Positions 43,131 to 56,915 of a stretch of DNA of 64,000 nt are shown one piece after another. The translations under genes and the position numbers were made by a program. Below the pieces are notes generated by a model that was not told the DNA's origin, ran no database searches, and worked only from the letters and a program-made list of their open reading frames with translations. Source of the DNA: Arthrinium phaeospermum (lineage: Eukaryota; Ascomycota; Sordariomycetes; Amphisphaeriales; Apiosporaceae); NCBI GenBank assembly GCA_006503535.1, contig QYRS01000014.1:889054-953053 (forward strand). Direction: 5' to 3'. The first letter of the stretch is position 1. Every line of letters begins with the position of its first letter.

Positions 43131-44660
43131 GGGTTGATTGAAATGCCCAGTGGCGAGATTCAGTCCAGTTTCGGTCTGCTGTAGATCCGTGGTTCCTGTC
43201 ACTCTATTGGAACCCAGATGCGGAATTTCAGAGACACCTGCTGGCAACAAACGATATTGCATGACAGTCATAAATCACTGGAGGGCCTTCAATCCCATCA
43301 TCGAGCGATTCTACATCCCCAGTCTCGAAATTTAGCCCTGTTTCGACTCGGTGTAGAAACCGGGTTTGTACCCACGCAGCAGAATCAAAATATAAAACCG
43401 TACGGCCACTCCCTGGCCAAATGCGATAGTGTTGAAGTATCTCTAATTCTAGGAGTCCATTGACCGCTGATTCTGTGTGAATCAACATGACCAGTCGCGA
43501 GATTTAGTTCCGTGTCGACTCGGTGTAGAAACCCGGTTTGTACCCCCTAGGGAGAACCTAAATATAAGACTCCATAGCCACTCCCCGGTAACTAAAGATA
43601 CTTCATAGTGGCTATAAGTCCAGATCGTGCATCCAGGCCTAAAATGGTGCGAGTCGAAGTGCGCAGTCTTGTTTCTCAGCCCAGTTCTGATCTGGTGTAG
43701 TTACTCGATTTGTACCCCCGAAGGAGAACCCGAATATGAAGCCCTGCACTCACTCCCCGGCACCCAGCGATAATGCAAGGTGGCTTTTGACGTACAAAGT
43801 GTATTCAGGTCCAGTTTAGTGCGAATCGAAATGCGCCGTCCCGATATTCAGTTCAGTTCCGATCCGGCGTAGAAACACGGGCTGTACACCGGTAGCAGAA
43901 TCGAGATACGAAACTCTATAACCAGTTCCTGAATAAAACAGAAACGTCCCGAGTATCCCCGGCTCGGGATGAGCAACTGTCCTCAAATTCGTGTCAATCG
44001 GCCTGCCCAGTCGTGAGTTCCAGGCGAGTCTCAACCAACTGTCGAAACCCGTATATGCAAGCGTTCCAGTACAGCAGACACGAAACTCCAAAGACATCCC
44101 CTTGCCAGACACGTACTTTCATGACCCTCCCCAGGCCAGAAAGGCCTTGAATACCCAAATTGGTGTTGATTGGCCTGCGCTGACGCGAGATTTCGCAGTG
44201 TTTCGATCCGCAGTACACAAGTTCGGGGCGGCAAACGCGAGATTTCAAAGTCAGATTCTGGCAATACCCGATGATGCGTGAGGGTCTCTGGGCCAAAAGG
44301 ACCATGTAGACCCAGTATGGTGACAATCGGCCTGCTCCCTAGAAAGATTTCGCCCAGTTTCGATATGGTTTGAAAGGCCGTAGGCGAAACTTCCGGTACG
44401 GCAAACCGAATTTCAAAGACCCGCCCTTGCCTAGTGCGCACTTTCCAGAGTATCTCCATCTCCGGGAGTCCTTGAAAACGCAGACTGGTGTCAATTGGCC
44501 TGGCCTGTGTTGGGTTTCGCTCAGTCTCAATTCCGGTGTGGACAGCCGAGTGCGAAAGTACGAACACGGCAAACACGAAACCACGATGGAACAGCACCAA
44601 AACAGTGTCTCCTGATTCCAATTCTGCCGTTTCTACTGGAGACAGCGTTGGAATGGCGCA
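43131..44660. repeat. Tandem satellite, exact 172-bp period
   Basis: Landmark GTGTRAATCGR starts at about 43131, 43303, 43475, 43647, 43819, 43991, 44163, then 44319 and 44487. The second landmark GTGTAGAAAC is at 43351, 43523, 43695, 43867, 44039, 44211. Each step from 43131 to 44163 is 172; then 157 and 168. Units are well diverged in sequence but not in length. No coding frame runs across units. Confidence 0.85.
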
Positions 44661-45035
44661 TTTCCAAGGGAAAACGGCGTTTCCGCCGCCAAACGCCACG
44701 ATGAGATTTGGCAGACGGATGCTTTTCCCAACGTCATTTCGCCGCCTTTGCCGTAGCGGTCTACATGTTTGGACAGGGGATAATGCTTGCTGTGGTTTCC
44801 GTTGTCCATCAAAATTGAGCTTTGGGTCCGCCGTTTGGGTTTGGCATACGCGCCCCCTCAGCCGGCGCGCCATTCGTCCCGCCGGAAGTACAAACGTCTG
44901 CAGTGGCCTAGGAACAACAAAAACCACCCACAGGGGTAGAAAAAGAAAGGGACTATCGATTGCAACTCACGGCTTCCCGAGAAACGGTTTCGTGCTGTTG
45001 CTATGGCGCATCAGGGCGATCGGGCACCTCCGACC

Positions 45036-45310
45036 GGGCGCCGGGATTGCTGGTCGAGGAGAAGTCCTACGCTCTTCTCTTTCGAGCCACAAGTATTTAA
45101 TCTCCTGGGAAACAGCCTCCCACAAATACTGGCTGTCGGCAGCGCTCGGGGAATGTGGTTGTGCAGTTCCCGTAATCGGACAGCCCCGGACGGGCGCCGG
45201 AGTTCCGGGCTGGGGAGGAGATCTACGCTCTTCTCTTTGGGGCCAAATATACTTCTATTGGTAGGGATCAGTCTCCAGCAGACGTGACTGTCGGCGGTGA
45301 CCGGGAGAGG
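45036..45310. repeat. 156-bp tandem duplication
   Basis: GGGCGCCGG followed by TACGCTCTTCTCTTT occurs at 45036 and again at 45192. Each is followed by a diverged copy of the same segment (CTGTCGGC). Confidence 0.6.
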
Positions 45311-48300
45311 TAGCTGTTCAATTTCCGCAAATGCAATCTGCGGCAAATCGCGCGGTGGATTCGTTCTTTTGTGATGGGTGCTATGGCTCCCCGGCAAGGC
45401 AGGCGACAAAGAACGACCATTTAAGGGACGGAGACCCTTGCTGTGTATCTTCCGGGCTTTCAAAGCATGTAGTTGCACTCCAAACCGCCATCGGAAACCC
45501 CGAGTCTACGGTGCAGTTTGACGGCAAGTAGGACATGATATCGCGGCAAGCAGTACTTGAAACTAAGGCAGCAGTGACAGGAAGCCTGGATTTGCCAGGA
45601 ATTCATGTTGGGGAAGCGCTGTCGGGCTTGGTTCGCATTGCAACGCGGGCGACTCGGTGTCGGGTGTGAAACGGTGAACCGCGGGTCCGGCCGCAATTCC
45701 AAGGCGGCGACGCCCATTCCGCGGCCGGGCACGTACTCGGCGGGTAAAGTGCTGCTCATGATGTCTTGTTCCATGGGCATGGACGGGTTGTGGACAAAAC
45801 GGCATCCCCGGATTTGGCAAATTTTGGGTTCTGATGGAACTTTATAATCTCGCCGTTCTATCAGTCAAGGCTGCAATATATATACTCTGCGGGCTCTGGG
45901 AAGCCGGACGGATGCTCATACGTCCGCTGGCGGCCCGGTTTCCTGTTTCGTGGAAATTCGGCATTGGAGTCATCACGATTCCGGCGCGGACAAAATGGGA
46001 ACGCGTTGATTTTCCGGTGGGTGCCTCGGCTACTGGCCCGGGCCGGAAAACCGCGGCTAAAAGCGGCCCCTAATCCAAAGCTGCAGAAAGGTCGGTATTG
46101 CAGATTTCAAAACTGCGATTTCGCATCACCCTGTCGCCAAAATATCGGCAACGGCCGACCGTGACGGATCTTCCACATAGATTTCAAGAATATTGCGCAT
46201 GACTGCTTGCCGGAAAAGGCACCGGCGGTGCAATCAGAGAAGAACTCGTCCCATATGGGCAGGATACAGGTGAGGCTGTATTTGGCGTCATATCGGCCGC
46301 AACTCGATGGAAACCCAACCAGGGGATTGGATCTTGATGCCAGTCGATATCAAGATCTTGAAAACCCGGAAGAGGTGCCATTGGGCGGTGCTGGTGCGTT
46401 GTGTCGTGATCTTTAGCGGTGTATATGCAGTTTCTCAGCACGCCCGGGAAAGGGGGGTTTCCCAACTGCAGGACGCTATCCAGCTTGATATAACACTCAA
46501 TCCTGGGCAGGATTAGCCCTTGCTCATACCACGGACGACTGGGGGCCGCGGTCAGGGCGCGGCGTCGACGCGGCGTCGGCGCCGAACGGCGTTCGGACCG
46601 GCAGATTTCAGGGGCATGTTTTGGTTTGACCGGGCGGCAAATGGGGGTTGGGGGACGTGTATGATCAAAGGAATACCAACTTGTGTAGATATGCGAGACA
46701 AGAAGCCCGGTGAAGCGGAACGAGTGACGCCCAATGAGAATTTGACGGTTTGGGGGTGAAACGGAATGCCGGGGCTGAGACGTTGTTTTCGACCGGAAAC
46801 GAACGAATCTGCGGTGATTTACCACTCAGTGAACCTTTTGAACAGGCAGAAAGCCTCAATGAGTGAGAACCGGAGCCAGTGGCTTGTTACCCAGCCTGTG
46901 GAAATGCAGTTGTGCGGTGCAAGTTCGGTACAGAAGTATCACCCGTTTTGCTACCGGAGCGCCGGTGACACGATATATGATGATTTCAACGGGGGTTTGA
47001 CCGTCCCCCACACGCCCTGGTGCGATTCTGCCCTCTCGTTGTCCAGTTTCGGGGTTTCTCAGTGTCCATATCACGAAATATCCTCCAGTGGCGAGTTTGG
47101 CAAGCTTCCCCCAAGCGCCGGCGTGACAAGACGAAAACAAGATTGCAGCCCAAGGAGACGATGCGTCAGGCTATTTCAAGATGAGAGTTTCTCATTTCCG
47201 GTACATGTACAGCGGCAAGGCTGGCCCGCAAGCCAACAAGGCCCATGAGCGTTTGGCCATCGCCGCCCGGAAAACTCGACGTCACGACTTGCCAGCCATT
47301 GCCGCTCGCTTTTCCGGACCGGACTATCTTCCCAGGACATGGGAAAAGGCTCGAAGACTGTTTCTTTTCATCTGAACTCCGCAGAAAGCCGTCCTTTTGT
47401 AGCAGAAGATGTCCCGTGATCGAATCGCCCTCCGCCGTCGACGCCATTGCCCCGACGGCTCGGGCATCATTACCGCTGGTTATTCTACGCAGGGAGAGAG
47501 TTTTATTGATCCGTTCCTTCAAGGTTTTGACCATGACGTTGTTTCCCGGGCCGGCAGAAATATTGCCCGCGACTGAATGTCCGTACATGGTCGAGGATTT
47601 ATCTTGGTCACGAATGGGTCACTCCTCCAGCTGATCAAGGCATCTCACGTGTTTTTCAATGCGCCTGAACATAGAGCGAGCCTGTCTTGTCGCCGTCTCG
47701 CAATGATCTTATTTTGGGCATGGTTTCAAGTTTTTGTATTTGGGTCGGGCTTTCGCGCCCTCGGCATAGCGAAGACGGCTTCCGGGTTTCTGCCACATTC
47801 GAGACAGCGCCAATATAACATTAAATAGCTCCAGTTCTGAGCATTCATTTTCTTATTGTCTTCATCACCAACTCCCAAAATGGCGCTATCAATGCCGGCG
47901 TATACAGAAAATCGCGACGCCATGGCGCTGGTTTCCGGGCGTGGCCCAAGCGCCCGGCGTTTCTCACGCCCGGAATCCAAAACCACCACCCAACCGCAGC
48001 CCCAAATTCGCAATCGCAATTGCGGACGCCCGATTGTTGAAAAGCAGTGAAATTGGCCAAAACAATCGAGCCGAACCAGAATTAACCTAGGCTTTAGCTC
48101 AAATGATACGGCGTCGGCGCTGATGTGTTTCAAATGAGATACTTGCATTCCTGACCAATTGCCAACGAACCGCCCGCCCGTTTCATTTCCATCGAATGAA
48201 AACAATAGAGAAATGGATAGGGTACCGTGAATCCATTGCTATATGTTGGCGGCGGCGCCGGGACCCCAGATTCGTCCACTGGGTCTGTGAAATCGCCGTC

Positions 48301-48589
48301 TGCATTGGGATGCGCGGCCATTGTGGAAATGCAATTTCGTAGCCAGGGAAAGAGTACACCAGGAACGGCAATACGAATATGGATTTGGAGCTTCTGGGAA
48401 TTTCTATGTTGTGATTTTCAAGGCACCTGACGGGCAGACCGAGAAAGGAGGGAGTGGCGATCGTGAAATCGACTCGTTTGCGGTTTCTGGGCGGACGGCA
48501 AGTCAAGATAAAACGGGCAATCTTTCCCTTGAAACTGAAGCCTCCCGAGTATGCGTAGTTGTTTATGGAGCTGTCGTTATCGGCGGTTA
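45311..48589. other. Gene-free subtelomeric DNA
   Basis: Moderately GC-rich, full of TTTC/GAAA and CCGG words as in the satellite, perhaps older satellite units. No gene recognised. Confidence 0.35.
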
Positions 48590-49110
48590 TGTGGGTTGAC
48601 CCGTGGAACGCCCGGAAACGCCGGTGCGGTCCCGGGTCGCACCCCCGGGACTCCGAGTTTTCTGGGAAGCCTCGACAGCTACGGCTTCATTATTTCCAAG
48701 GTAGCTGGAATAGCTAATTTTCTCGATCCGGGGCCAGTCGGTTTAACATCAGCTGTCGTTAAAACGCCGGTGCAGCGCCACTGCAGCGCCGGTACACTGC
48801 CGGGCGCACTGCCGGGACCCCGAATTTTCCGGGAAAACCCCGACAGCTACGGCTTCATTGTTCCTGAGGTAGCTGAAATGGCCAATTCTCTCGGTCCGGG
48901 GCTAGTTGGTTTATCGGCAACTGTCGTGGAAACGGCAGTGCAGCGCCGATACACTGCCGGGACACTGCCGAGTCGCACCGCCGGGACTCCGAGTTTTCTG
49001 GGAAACCCGGGTACCTATGGCTTCCTCCCTTCCCCAGTAGTTGCAATGACCCCGATTCTCGGTCCGGGGCTCATTGATTTGCCGGCAATCGTCGTCATTG
49101 TCGTCGCCGT
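48590..49110. repeat. ~168-bp tandem repeat, three units
   Basis: GGGACTCCGAGTTTTC / GGGACCCCGAATTTTC starts at 48647, 48814 and 48983 (steps 167 and 169). Each unit holds CAGCTACGGCTTCATT (third unit changed), TCGGTCCGGGGC, GTCGTGGAAACG and CAGCGCCG. Sequence differs from the 172-bp array. Confidence 0.8.
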
Positions 49111-52100
49111 CGTGGTGTTTCGATATGCTTCTGCAAGCGAAAATACTGAAATCTCTCTGCCAGAATTTCCTTTTCCGCTGTTACGCCACGGCACATCTTC
49201 TTCATTATGTATAAGAACCTAGCCAGAGCAGTTGTTTTGGGGTTCTCGTTGGATCTAAGAAAATAAGAAATGCATGGGCGCCGGCGCGGCTGACTGTCCA
49301 AAACCAAACGCCCATCCAAACGAGATAAGAATGGCCCGAGGCATACAGTTTGGGCATTTGTGAGGATTTCCCATTGCCTTGACAGGTGTCCATTAGTTGT
49401 TCCAGCCCGGGGGGCTCGTCGTTGCAGAATTTGTCGCCGCCACCCCTTTTCTCAGTTTCAGCATTTCCGGATCAAAAGGTGGCCAGATTCATTCGAGACA
49501 AGTAGTTTGTGGCCAATCGAAGGCTTGTTATCCCGTGGGAGGTCGAAATTAATCTTCAATACGTCAGTTTCACCAAATGGAGGTCGCCGGAAATGGGCGT
49601 CCGATTTGCGAAAGATCTTTCCAATCGGGGGCGCACAACCACATGAGACAGTGCTAAACCCATCTTCAGGGCTTCAACCGCGGACCTAGGAGGCCTGCAC
49701 TCCACCTGCTCTCGAAATAGCGCCGGCGCCGGGCGGAATGGTGCCGCGGAGGCGGGATTCGATGATATGAAGTCTGTACATTGCCACCGGCTGCGGAATG
49801 GTTCCGGCCTTATTCCTGGTAGCCTTGACACTGAAAAGGGGGCTCAGATATGCCGGGAACATAGATTGAAGCCGCCGTAGGCTGGTGGCGTCTTCAATCG
49901 CGCTGTCGGTGCCCAAAGCGGACCGTATGCGTCTGCTCCCTTTTCTGCAACGGCGCATTGAATCCCGGGACCCCAGGCCGTCACAGTCTCTTCTTATCTT
50001 TGTGAGAACGCCCACGCGCAGTTCTGGGGGGGGCTGCTTGATTTCAAAACGGCTGGCGGCTTTGCAAGGCTGAATTTCCGCCCGAGTGTGGTACCGAATT
50101 TGAAATTTTGCAGTGGGGGCAAAATGAGACCAGATCACTTCAGACTGAGACAGGCTCATGAGCAGTTGAGTTGCGGTGATGCAGAGTTTAAATACGAGGT
50201 GATTGCGGCGCCGGACATTTGTTTCGGTTGGTGTTGAAGTCATGATCGCCCGCGGGAAAGATTTAGTATCGCCGTCACGAATTTGCTTTCTGCCTGAATA
50301 CTTCAGCTCGCCGCCACGATACTATTTCCCGCCTACTTCGTATGCAGATTCCGGCCGAGGGACAGTGTGCAATTCGACCGGGGCCATCGTCTGGTAAAAT
50401 TTCGCGTATTTGTACCCGGCGAGGTTGCTGAGTTTTGAAACTTTGCAGTTTGGTCAAAACGGTACGGAATCGCACCGCGTCAAGACAGCATCACCATAAT
50501 AGCGAGCCCAGAGAAAGCAGGAAGGTCAGTCCAGTGACTGAAGCCTTTGTTTTGGCTCCTGTCAAAGCCAGGATCGCCCGTGCGAGATTCCGCCTCGCCA
50601 TTGCGAGTTTCGTTCCCGCCCGCGTTTTGCGCAGAAATTGGCTGCAGGACAGGATAACAGTGGACTGGCACTAGCATCTGGCATGGTTTCCGCTTTGTTT
50701 TACCCTCTGTGGCGCCAGAATGAAGAGAACTAGTGTTTCTCAGTTTCGTTTCCGAGCCGCGGCCATTCGGCGTTTTCGGACATGAGCAGATACCATTTCG
50801 GTTCCGAAACAGCATTCGAACGACTCCAGTTGTGAAGGGACAGTCAGCAGACAAAAGAAGAAGGACTGGTAAGTTTGGGATATGTGTCGTTGCAGTTTTG
50901 GCGAAATTGGTATTTCGGTGGTGTGAGATATTGGCTTTTCGTCCTTCTACGGGTGATTGGGAAAGCGTGAAGCAGCGATGCACATTGAAATGAGTGGCCG
51001 TGGCTTTGTATTGCGCATTCCTTGTCTTTTGCTGGCCCTGTGTCCGAAAACGTACCCGGTCCGGGACGGCTGTTTGCTGAAGCAGATTCCGATTGCGGGC
51101 CAATGGGAACTCGGGCTATTGTACTCAGACATGCCCGGCGTCCGCCGACACAGACAAGTACGGCCGAGAACAGTGGCGGTACCGGGAAATGTCGAGTGTC
51201 CGCCCATTGCCGCCAGCAATCGCCACAACTTGAAATACGGTGAACCCGGGCAGTTTTCTGTTACGGGGGGGTTCTGGCGTATATTTCCAAGGAAAGAAAA
51301 GGCACAGAGACGTGAGAACACATGGGAAATGCAGCCAGTCAAACTTGACGGAGAAAACGCCGCGATAGTACATATATATTTTAATTATGGATAGACGTTT
51401 CCACGAGATCTCTTTGGGCTCCAAGGGTCTCGGCGCCTCTTCCACGAAGCTGACAGGATGCGGCAGCAGCCCGAAGTGTTGTTTGCAAGGGAATGCCGAG
51501 TGTCAAACCGGCATTGAACGGTTGGGAATGAGGACAGTTCGGATTTCGCCACTGCCCGTTCATTTGACTGCAAATCCCGGTGTGCGGACTCCCGGGCTTC
51601 GCAAATAGCAAATCAGGTCGCCGTGTTCCATTTCCCATGACAAGAAACCGGACAGGCGCCGGCGTCGCCAGGTTTCGCCACATATGCTCCCGCAAGCCGG
51701 GCAGTTACAGTCGGGCACCCAAATCTCTTCCCATAGATTCGGCGACACGGGAACAGCAACGCCGACGCTTGCTGGCCACAGGCGAATGAATCAATGCAGA
51801 CAGTTACTCAGGAAACCGAGTTCCTGCATCTTTTGCCATTCTGATATTGCATTTGCCCCGGTAGTACGGCAAGTTCGAGCCGGGCTTTCGTGGCGACTAT
51901 ATGCCTTGTTCGCAGAAAAGAGATACATGCACCGCTACCAGGGCATCGCCAAGCATTGGAATCATCTCGAGTAATTGGGTTTTCGTCTATTACGCCTTTC
52001 GCGTTGCATTTTAATTGCTGCGCGGCTCCGAATATTGATTTCATTTGATTTGTGCCATGAACGTTGGCGCGCGGGGAATTGCAGCACCCGGGAACCTGGG

Positions 52101-54256
52101 GCGCTAGCGGGCGCTAGGCGCGGGCCGCCCCGAAGTGGGGCCCCACCAAAAATATCAATTGCATCACCAACTGGCGATGCACACACGCCGAGCAGACAAA
52201 AACACATTTCCAATTCGGTTTTGGTGCCAAAAATGCAGTTATGGCATTGGCGGTGGCCTTTTTACCGTGACAGTTAATCTGCAGGCGTGCCAGGCGTGCG
52301 TTGCCTTGATTGTGGTCAGAGATATCATTTGCCGGTGTCCGATCCGGCCCCGAAAAAGTTTTGCGGTGGTGGCGATGCGAGGGCCTTGGGTAATGGGAAT
52401 TGAGGAATATTTCTGCCGTGAAAGGGGACCCGCACAGTTGGAAAAGGGAGCGCTTCGAATCCTCGCCCACTGGAATATGTCATGATGCCGTTTTTTCGCC
52501 TCGCACGCAGGCCATCCGTTTCGGCGATCCACTGCCATTCCCCAATTGCCATGCACTATGCCCGGCCAATTGTGACAGGATATGTGTTTCTGGCAATTGG
52601 ATATCTGACTTCAGGTTGCATTTCACTGTGCATTCGATTTTCCAAATGCCGTCTCCGTTTCCTTTCGCCGTTGGCATTTAGTCGGCGTCGCTGCGGCATC
52701 TTGTGAAATTTCCGGCGTCCAGGCCCCGGGCTGCCAAATCGCCAGCGCCAGCAGCCCCCGCACGCCCCAACAGCCCGCCACATCGCGCCACACCGCGCCA
52801 CATCGCCTACATGCATTTGCTCGCCCGCCCAGGCCAGGCCACAATTCTCAGCCCCGGCCCAGGCGCTGTTCCCAATTCAATTCGGCCTGCCAATGCGACA
52901 CCCCCAAAGAGGTGACCGTGAAAGAGCAACTCCAATGCTGGTTTCTGGTGATATACTTGAAGTAATCAATTGCGCATGACCAAATTAATTGATTCTGAGT
53001 GCGCGCAGTCTTTTGCACGCGATTTGGGCCAATTTCGCATGCATACTGCGGTTCTGAGTGTCGGGCGCTGTCAATTCATTTGCCCTGCCGAAAATTGTGG
53101 CCCCCCGCCTGTAGCAATTCCGGGGGTCAGTGGTGGGCACCCGCCAGCCTCACCAAAACCAGTCCCGTATATTTGCGCGGTACGAAAGCGCATTTCAAGT
53201 GAAGCAATGCCAAATCTGGGCTTATGTGATGTAGAAACAGTATTTCGAGCGATTGAATTGAAATTGCATTCATTTCTGCATGTGCAGTGCTGTGTTTGAT
53301 TGATTTGGGGTGGCTGTGGTGTCGGCGCTTTTGCCTCATTTCCCCAGCACCGACTCATTGAAAATGACACGCGATAGCTGCGCGCAGGTCTGGGAATGTT
53401 TGGGCATCGTTTGAGAGTAATTAGGTACCCCGATCAATGTTTCTTTCGGTAATTTGGGCGGCGCAAGGCTGCAGCCTTGTCGTGGGATGCGCGGAACTTT
53501 TGCCCGGCCGTATCGCCCATTTTGCCGTTTCGCGCTATCTGTGCCGCCAAATCCAGCATCTGGGCAATGCCCGGGCTTCTTGAACGGCTGTTCATTGAAA
53601 CAAGGATAGAGAGAAAAGATATTTCGAGTTCCTTATTGTATTCCCTTAAAACGACATATATATGTGTACTCCTGATTGAAACCGCGGTGCATGAGCCCCT
53701 GAGAGTGTTTTTTCGAAAGGTTTTGACGATGCGGTGTCGAGACATGAAACTACATGCCTTTGAACGCGAGAGGAGAAGACGGAGCCATTTCCTGATAAAA
53801 CTGCAATTCCCAACCTCACCTTATTGCTAAGGGAATGTCTGCGGTTTGGTACTATAGTGGATATAAAAGGGACGGCCCTGCGGTAATGAAATGAGAAACA
53901 GGGGTAATTTTGGGGCTCTTGTTGACATGACGCCTTCATGAGCACCTACAGCAACAATTGTTGCACTCCGACCAGCTCGCACTCACCGCCGGGATTTTGG
54001 TTGCCGCTATTCTTGCTGAGGAACACCTGCAGCAAATCAGAACCGGTCTGTATTTGCTCGAAAAAGGCCGAAGTCACCGCAGCTCTGGTCTGTATCTGCT
54101 CTACGAACACTGGGTGGAAATCGGGCGGGTGAATACTGGGTGGGGTGAGACAGCAAGACAGAAGATGCTGGGCGATCCGAAGACCACGCCGCGACTAGAG
54201 GAAAGCCGGCCCGAACCCGGTGTCGATAGTGCAGGTCCCGCACAGCCCAGTACCGA
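49111..54256. other. Gene-free subtelomeric DNA
   Basis: About 5.1 kb. Short frames only, no family recognised, no tandem period that I could follow. The plus frame 53958-54260 (QQIRTGLYLLEKGRSHRSS) is open but unassigned. Confidence 0.35.
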
Positions 54257-54493
54257 CTAGACAGGGCTCAGCCCGTAGTACGCCCCGGCGCCCGTGAAGA
54301 AGGAGAGCAGGAAGCCAAGCTTGTACATATTCTTCCTAGCCTGAATAGCGGTTGCCGGATCGAGGGACCCCGCGATACCGTGCACGGCGAAGGTCTCGCC
54401 GGCTCTTTGGTGTACACGTGCAGCTTTTCGCGGTGGGGGGGCCAGTAGCCGACGGCAATGACGCCACATATAGGCATGAGAAGCTGTCTCCAA
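54257..54493 (-). pseudogene. C-terminal relic of an NCS1-type nucleobase/nucleoside permease
   Basis: Read in two frames on the minus strand: ICGVIAVGYWPPHREKLHVY matches the loop after transmembrane segment 9-10 of NCS1 permeases (usual form GIMxxDYWxxxRxxxxxxxLY), and HGIAGSLDPAT then NMYKLGFLLSFFTGAGAYY matches the last membrane spans. One frameshift lies between. The rest of the gene, about 400 codons, is absent upstream. NCS1 proteins import uracil, allantoin, purines or thiamine with H+ or Na+. Identification rests on motif pattern only. Confidence 0.4.
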
Positions 54494-56915
54494 AGCCGTA
54501 CTTAGCTTCAGCAGCTATTCTCCGAGGTCAAAGATTTCAGCAGCGCATTGTCAACTCCTAGCGACATCTTCCGCGAAGGCTCCCTAGGCATAGGAGAGTT
54601 GTACATGCTTCCCCAAGCCACTGTACAATACGACTTCGATGGCAATGCCAACATTCACGGGCTCTCGGCAAAGTGAGGCGACTACCTGTGCGACCGAAAC
54701 TCCGGAGCTGCTCCCTACAACGTCAACTTAGATGATGGTCCCATCAGAGACCCTAGTGGCCATCCCGTCTATGAAGCAGTCATTCGCGACACTGGCTCTC
54801 AACATCCAGCTCAATTTATGTACATTGCTTGACCGGGGTTGGCTGCTGTAGCTGGCAGGGCTGCAAAGCTATGGCCACCGCGGTGCTCCGCTCCTCCATT
54901 ACGTCATCACGCCCGCTCCGGACGCTCGAACGCACTTCTATTTCAACGTCTTACTGCAGAATAGCCGCGCCAATCTGCTGCATTCGATTGTAACATGCCG
55001 CTCTCGTAAAGCTGATCATGCCGCGGCGAAGGGGATGACACCCGGTAAGCCTAGGGGCAAACCGACTATAGCATACACTATTTTCCTCAGCGTGTCTCGC
55101 TGTCACCCAATTGGCGCAGCTACGAATTCCTGGGCGCAGGGCGATGGGTGAGCTCGTGCAACCCCGCAATCGTAGAGGGCGTCGGTAGGGTATTAGCTCT
55201 GACATGAGCCAAAAAGGGGCATCCAACCCGCTGCCCATCGCAATTGGTCCGCGCGCTCTCGTCTATTCGCAATGGAGCTGGTGAGCTGATAGTACAGGAA
55301 AGTGGCATGCATTGGCATTGGGCAGGCAGTTAAGCGAGATCCGCCAAGCCACGATCGATTATCACTCCGTCTAGATCTGTCACGGCTAAGTCTGTGAATT
55401 AGGTGGCAGTGCTGCTGCGGACCCCATGAAAGTAATCTGCTCCATATTGGACAAGCCAGGATATGTGCTCTAGTGTAGGCAGACTTCGACCAACAGAGGC
55501 TCGCGAAATTCCCTTTGCGGGCGGCCTCTTTCCCTGTGATGTCGACGTCCAAAGCTGGCTGGAGCACCGTCAACTTGTACATGCGGCTTTGTTGTAGAGC
55601 GCCCTCAGCTGGTTTCTGCTGCCAGTGAGCGCTGGACTTTTCAGATGACGAATAGCACATCTGAGGGACAGGCGCAACCGGTAGCCTCGAGCTCCAGGTC
55701 AGCAGCAAGGCTAGGTAGACACAACGCAGTTAGGCTTGGCGATCCTGCCGCATCGCGGTCAAACGCCCCCAGCCCGAATACAAGGCTAAGCTGCCCAACA
55801 TGTAGAACACCATAGCGCCGACTTCCTGCGTCGCAGCGTCCCAGAAGCCAGGCCGACAGCTAGTTGCTTCAAGACGTTGGCAAACAGGGAGAGGACATCG
55901 CGGCTTGCGCACGACGATCGATGCCATACCCGTGACAACGTGCATTTTCAGCGGCGTTCCACTAATTCGGCGGCAACCCAATCTATGGACTCAAATACTG
56001 CCTTACCCCCTCGTCTCCCCGTGCATACTCAAACTGGCGGCTCTTAATCTGACTCCCGTGACAGCGCCTAACGAAAAGCCCAGCCTTAGCAAGATCAGTA
56101 AGCCTGCAGACTTTCGTGAACCCCATACGAAAGGCCTTCTCCGGCAGATATGGCTAGCCAATGGAGGCGGTAATGGGATGCGGTTCTCACTTTCCCCACC
56201 TGAAATCGATAGCACTCGAGAAAAACCTGCCACTTTGCTCACCAATCGAGGGGTAGGAACTGCCGCGGAATGCAGCAACTACTGCCACTTAACCAGGACG
56301 AGAGCCGAGCTTAATGCTCACTATGGGACGACACGCTGAATAGGCACATCGTCCTAGAGTTCCCAGATTACCTGCCGGTTTAACTACAACCTGCTTGACC
56401 CTTGGGAGACTACTACCCCTTTCAGGAGAAAGCCCTTCCGAGCTCTCAGCATGAAAGCTGGTCTCGAGCAATTCAAGTGGCCTTGGTGGTATCTGCAACC
56501 TGGCAATCCGTTTTGCGCTTGCAAGGCACGCGGAACAGCATGACCTCTTCGTATAGCTCGGATCGCCCCAAAACACATCGGACAGAGGCCGGTTTCTAAG
56601 AGCATTGCCTCATCAAGCCCCGCCAGCTTCTGGGGAAGACTCGTCCGCAAGAAAAGGTTGGGAAATGAGGCCAGGAAGAGCTGAAGGTCGGGCTTGAGGA
56701 TGCCAGTTTGCGCAGGCTTTTTGTTCATGGTGCTGGAGGGAGTCAATCTTGAGCAGACCAAATGCCGGAAGCCAGCCCTTCAGCTCTCGCAAGTCCCCGA
56801 GAAGGCATCGATCACCACCGGGATTTCCGTCACCGCAGACCGCAACACATAGGTCCATCATGGAATTGGGAATGTAACAACGTCGTCCTTTTGCCCGGTT
56901 GGGGACGGGTTGATT
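54494..56915. other. Mostly featureless; one broken open frame
   Basis: At 54610-54831 (plus) a frame reads LPQATVQYDFDGNANIHGLS, a TGA, then GDYLCDRNSGAAPYNVNLDD and ends QHPAQFMYIA-stop. It looks like a gene scrap but I cannot name it. Nothing else supported. Confidence 0.3.

Noticed and set aside
42400..44600. Open frames across the satellite (for example 298 codons, minus, 44031-44927)
   Set aside because: They span repeat units out of phase with the 172-bp period and have no conserved protein motif.
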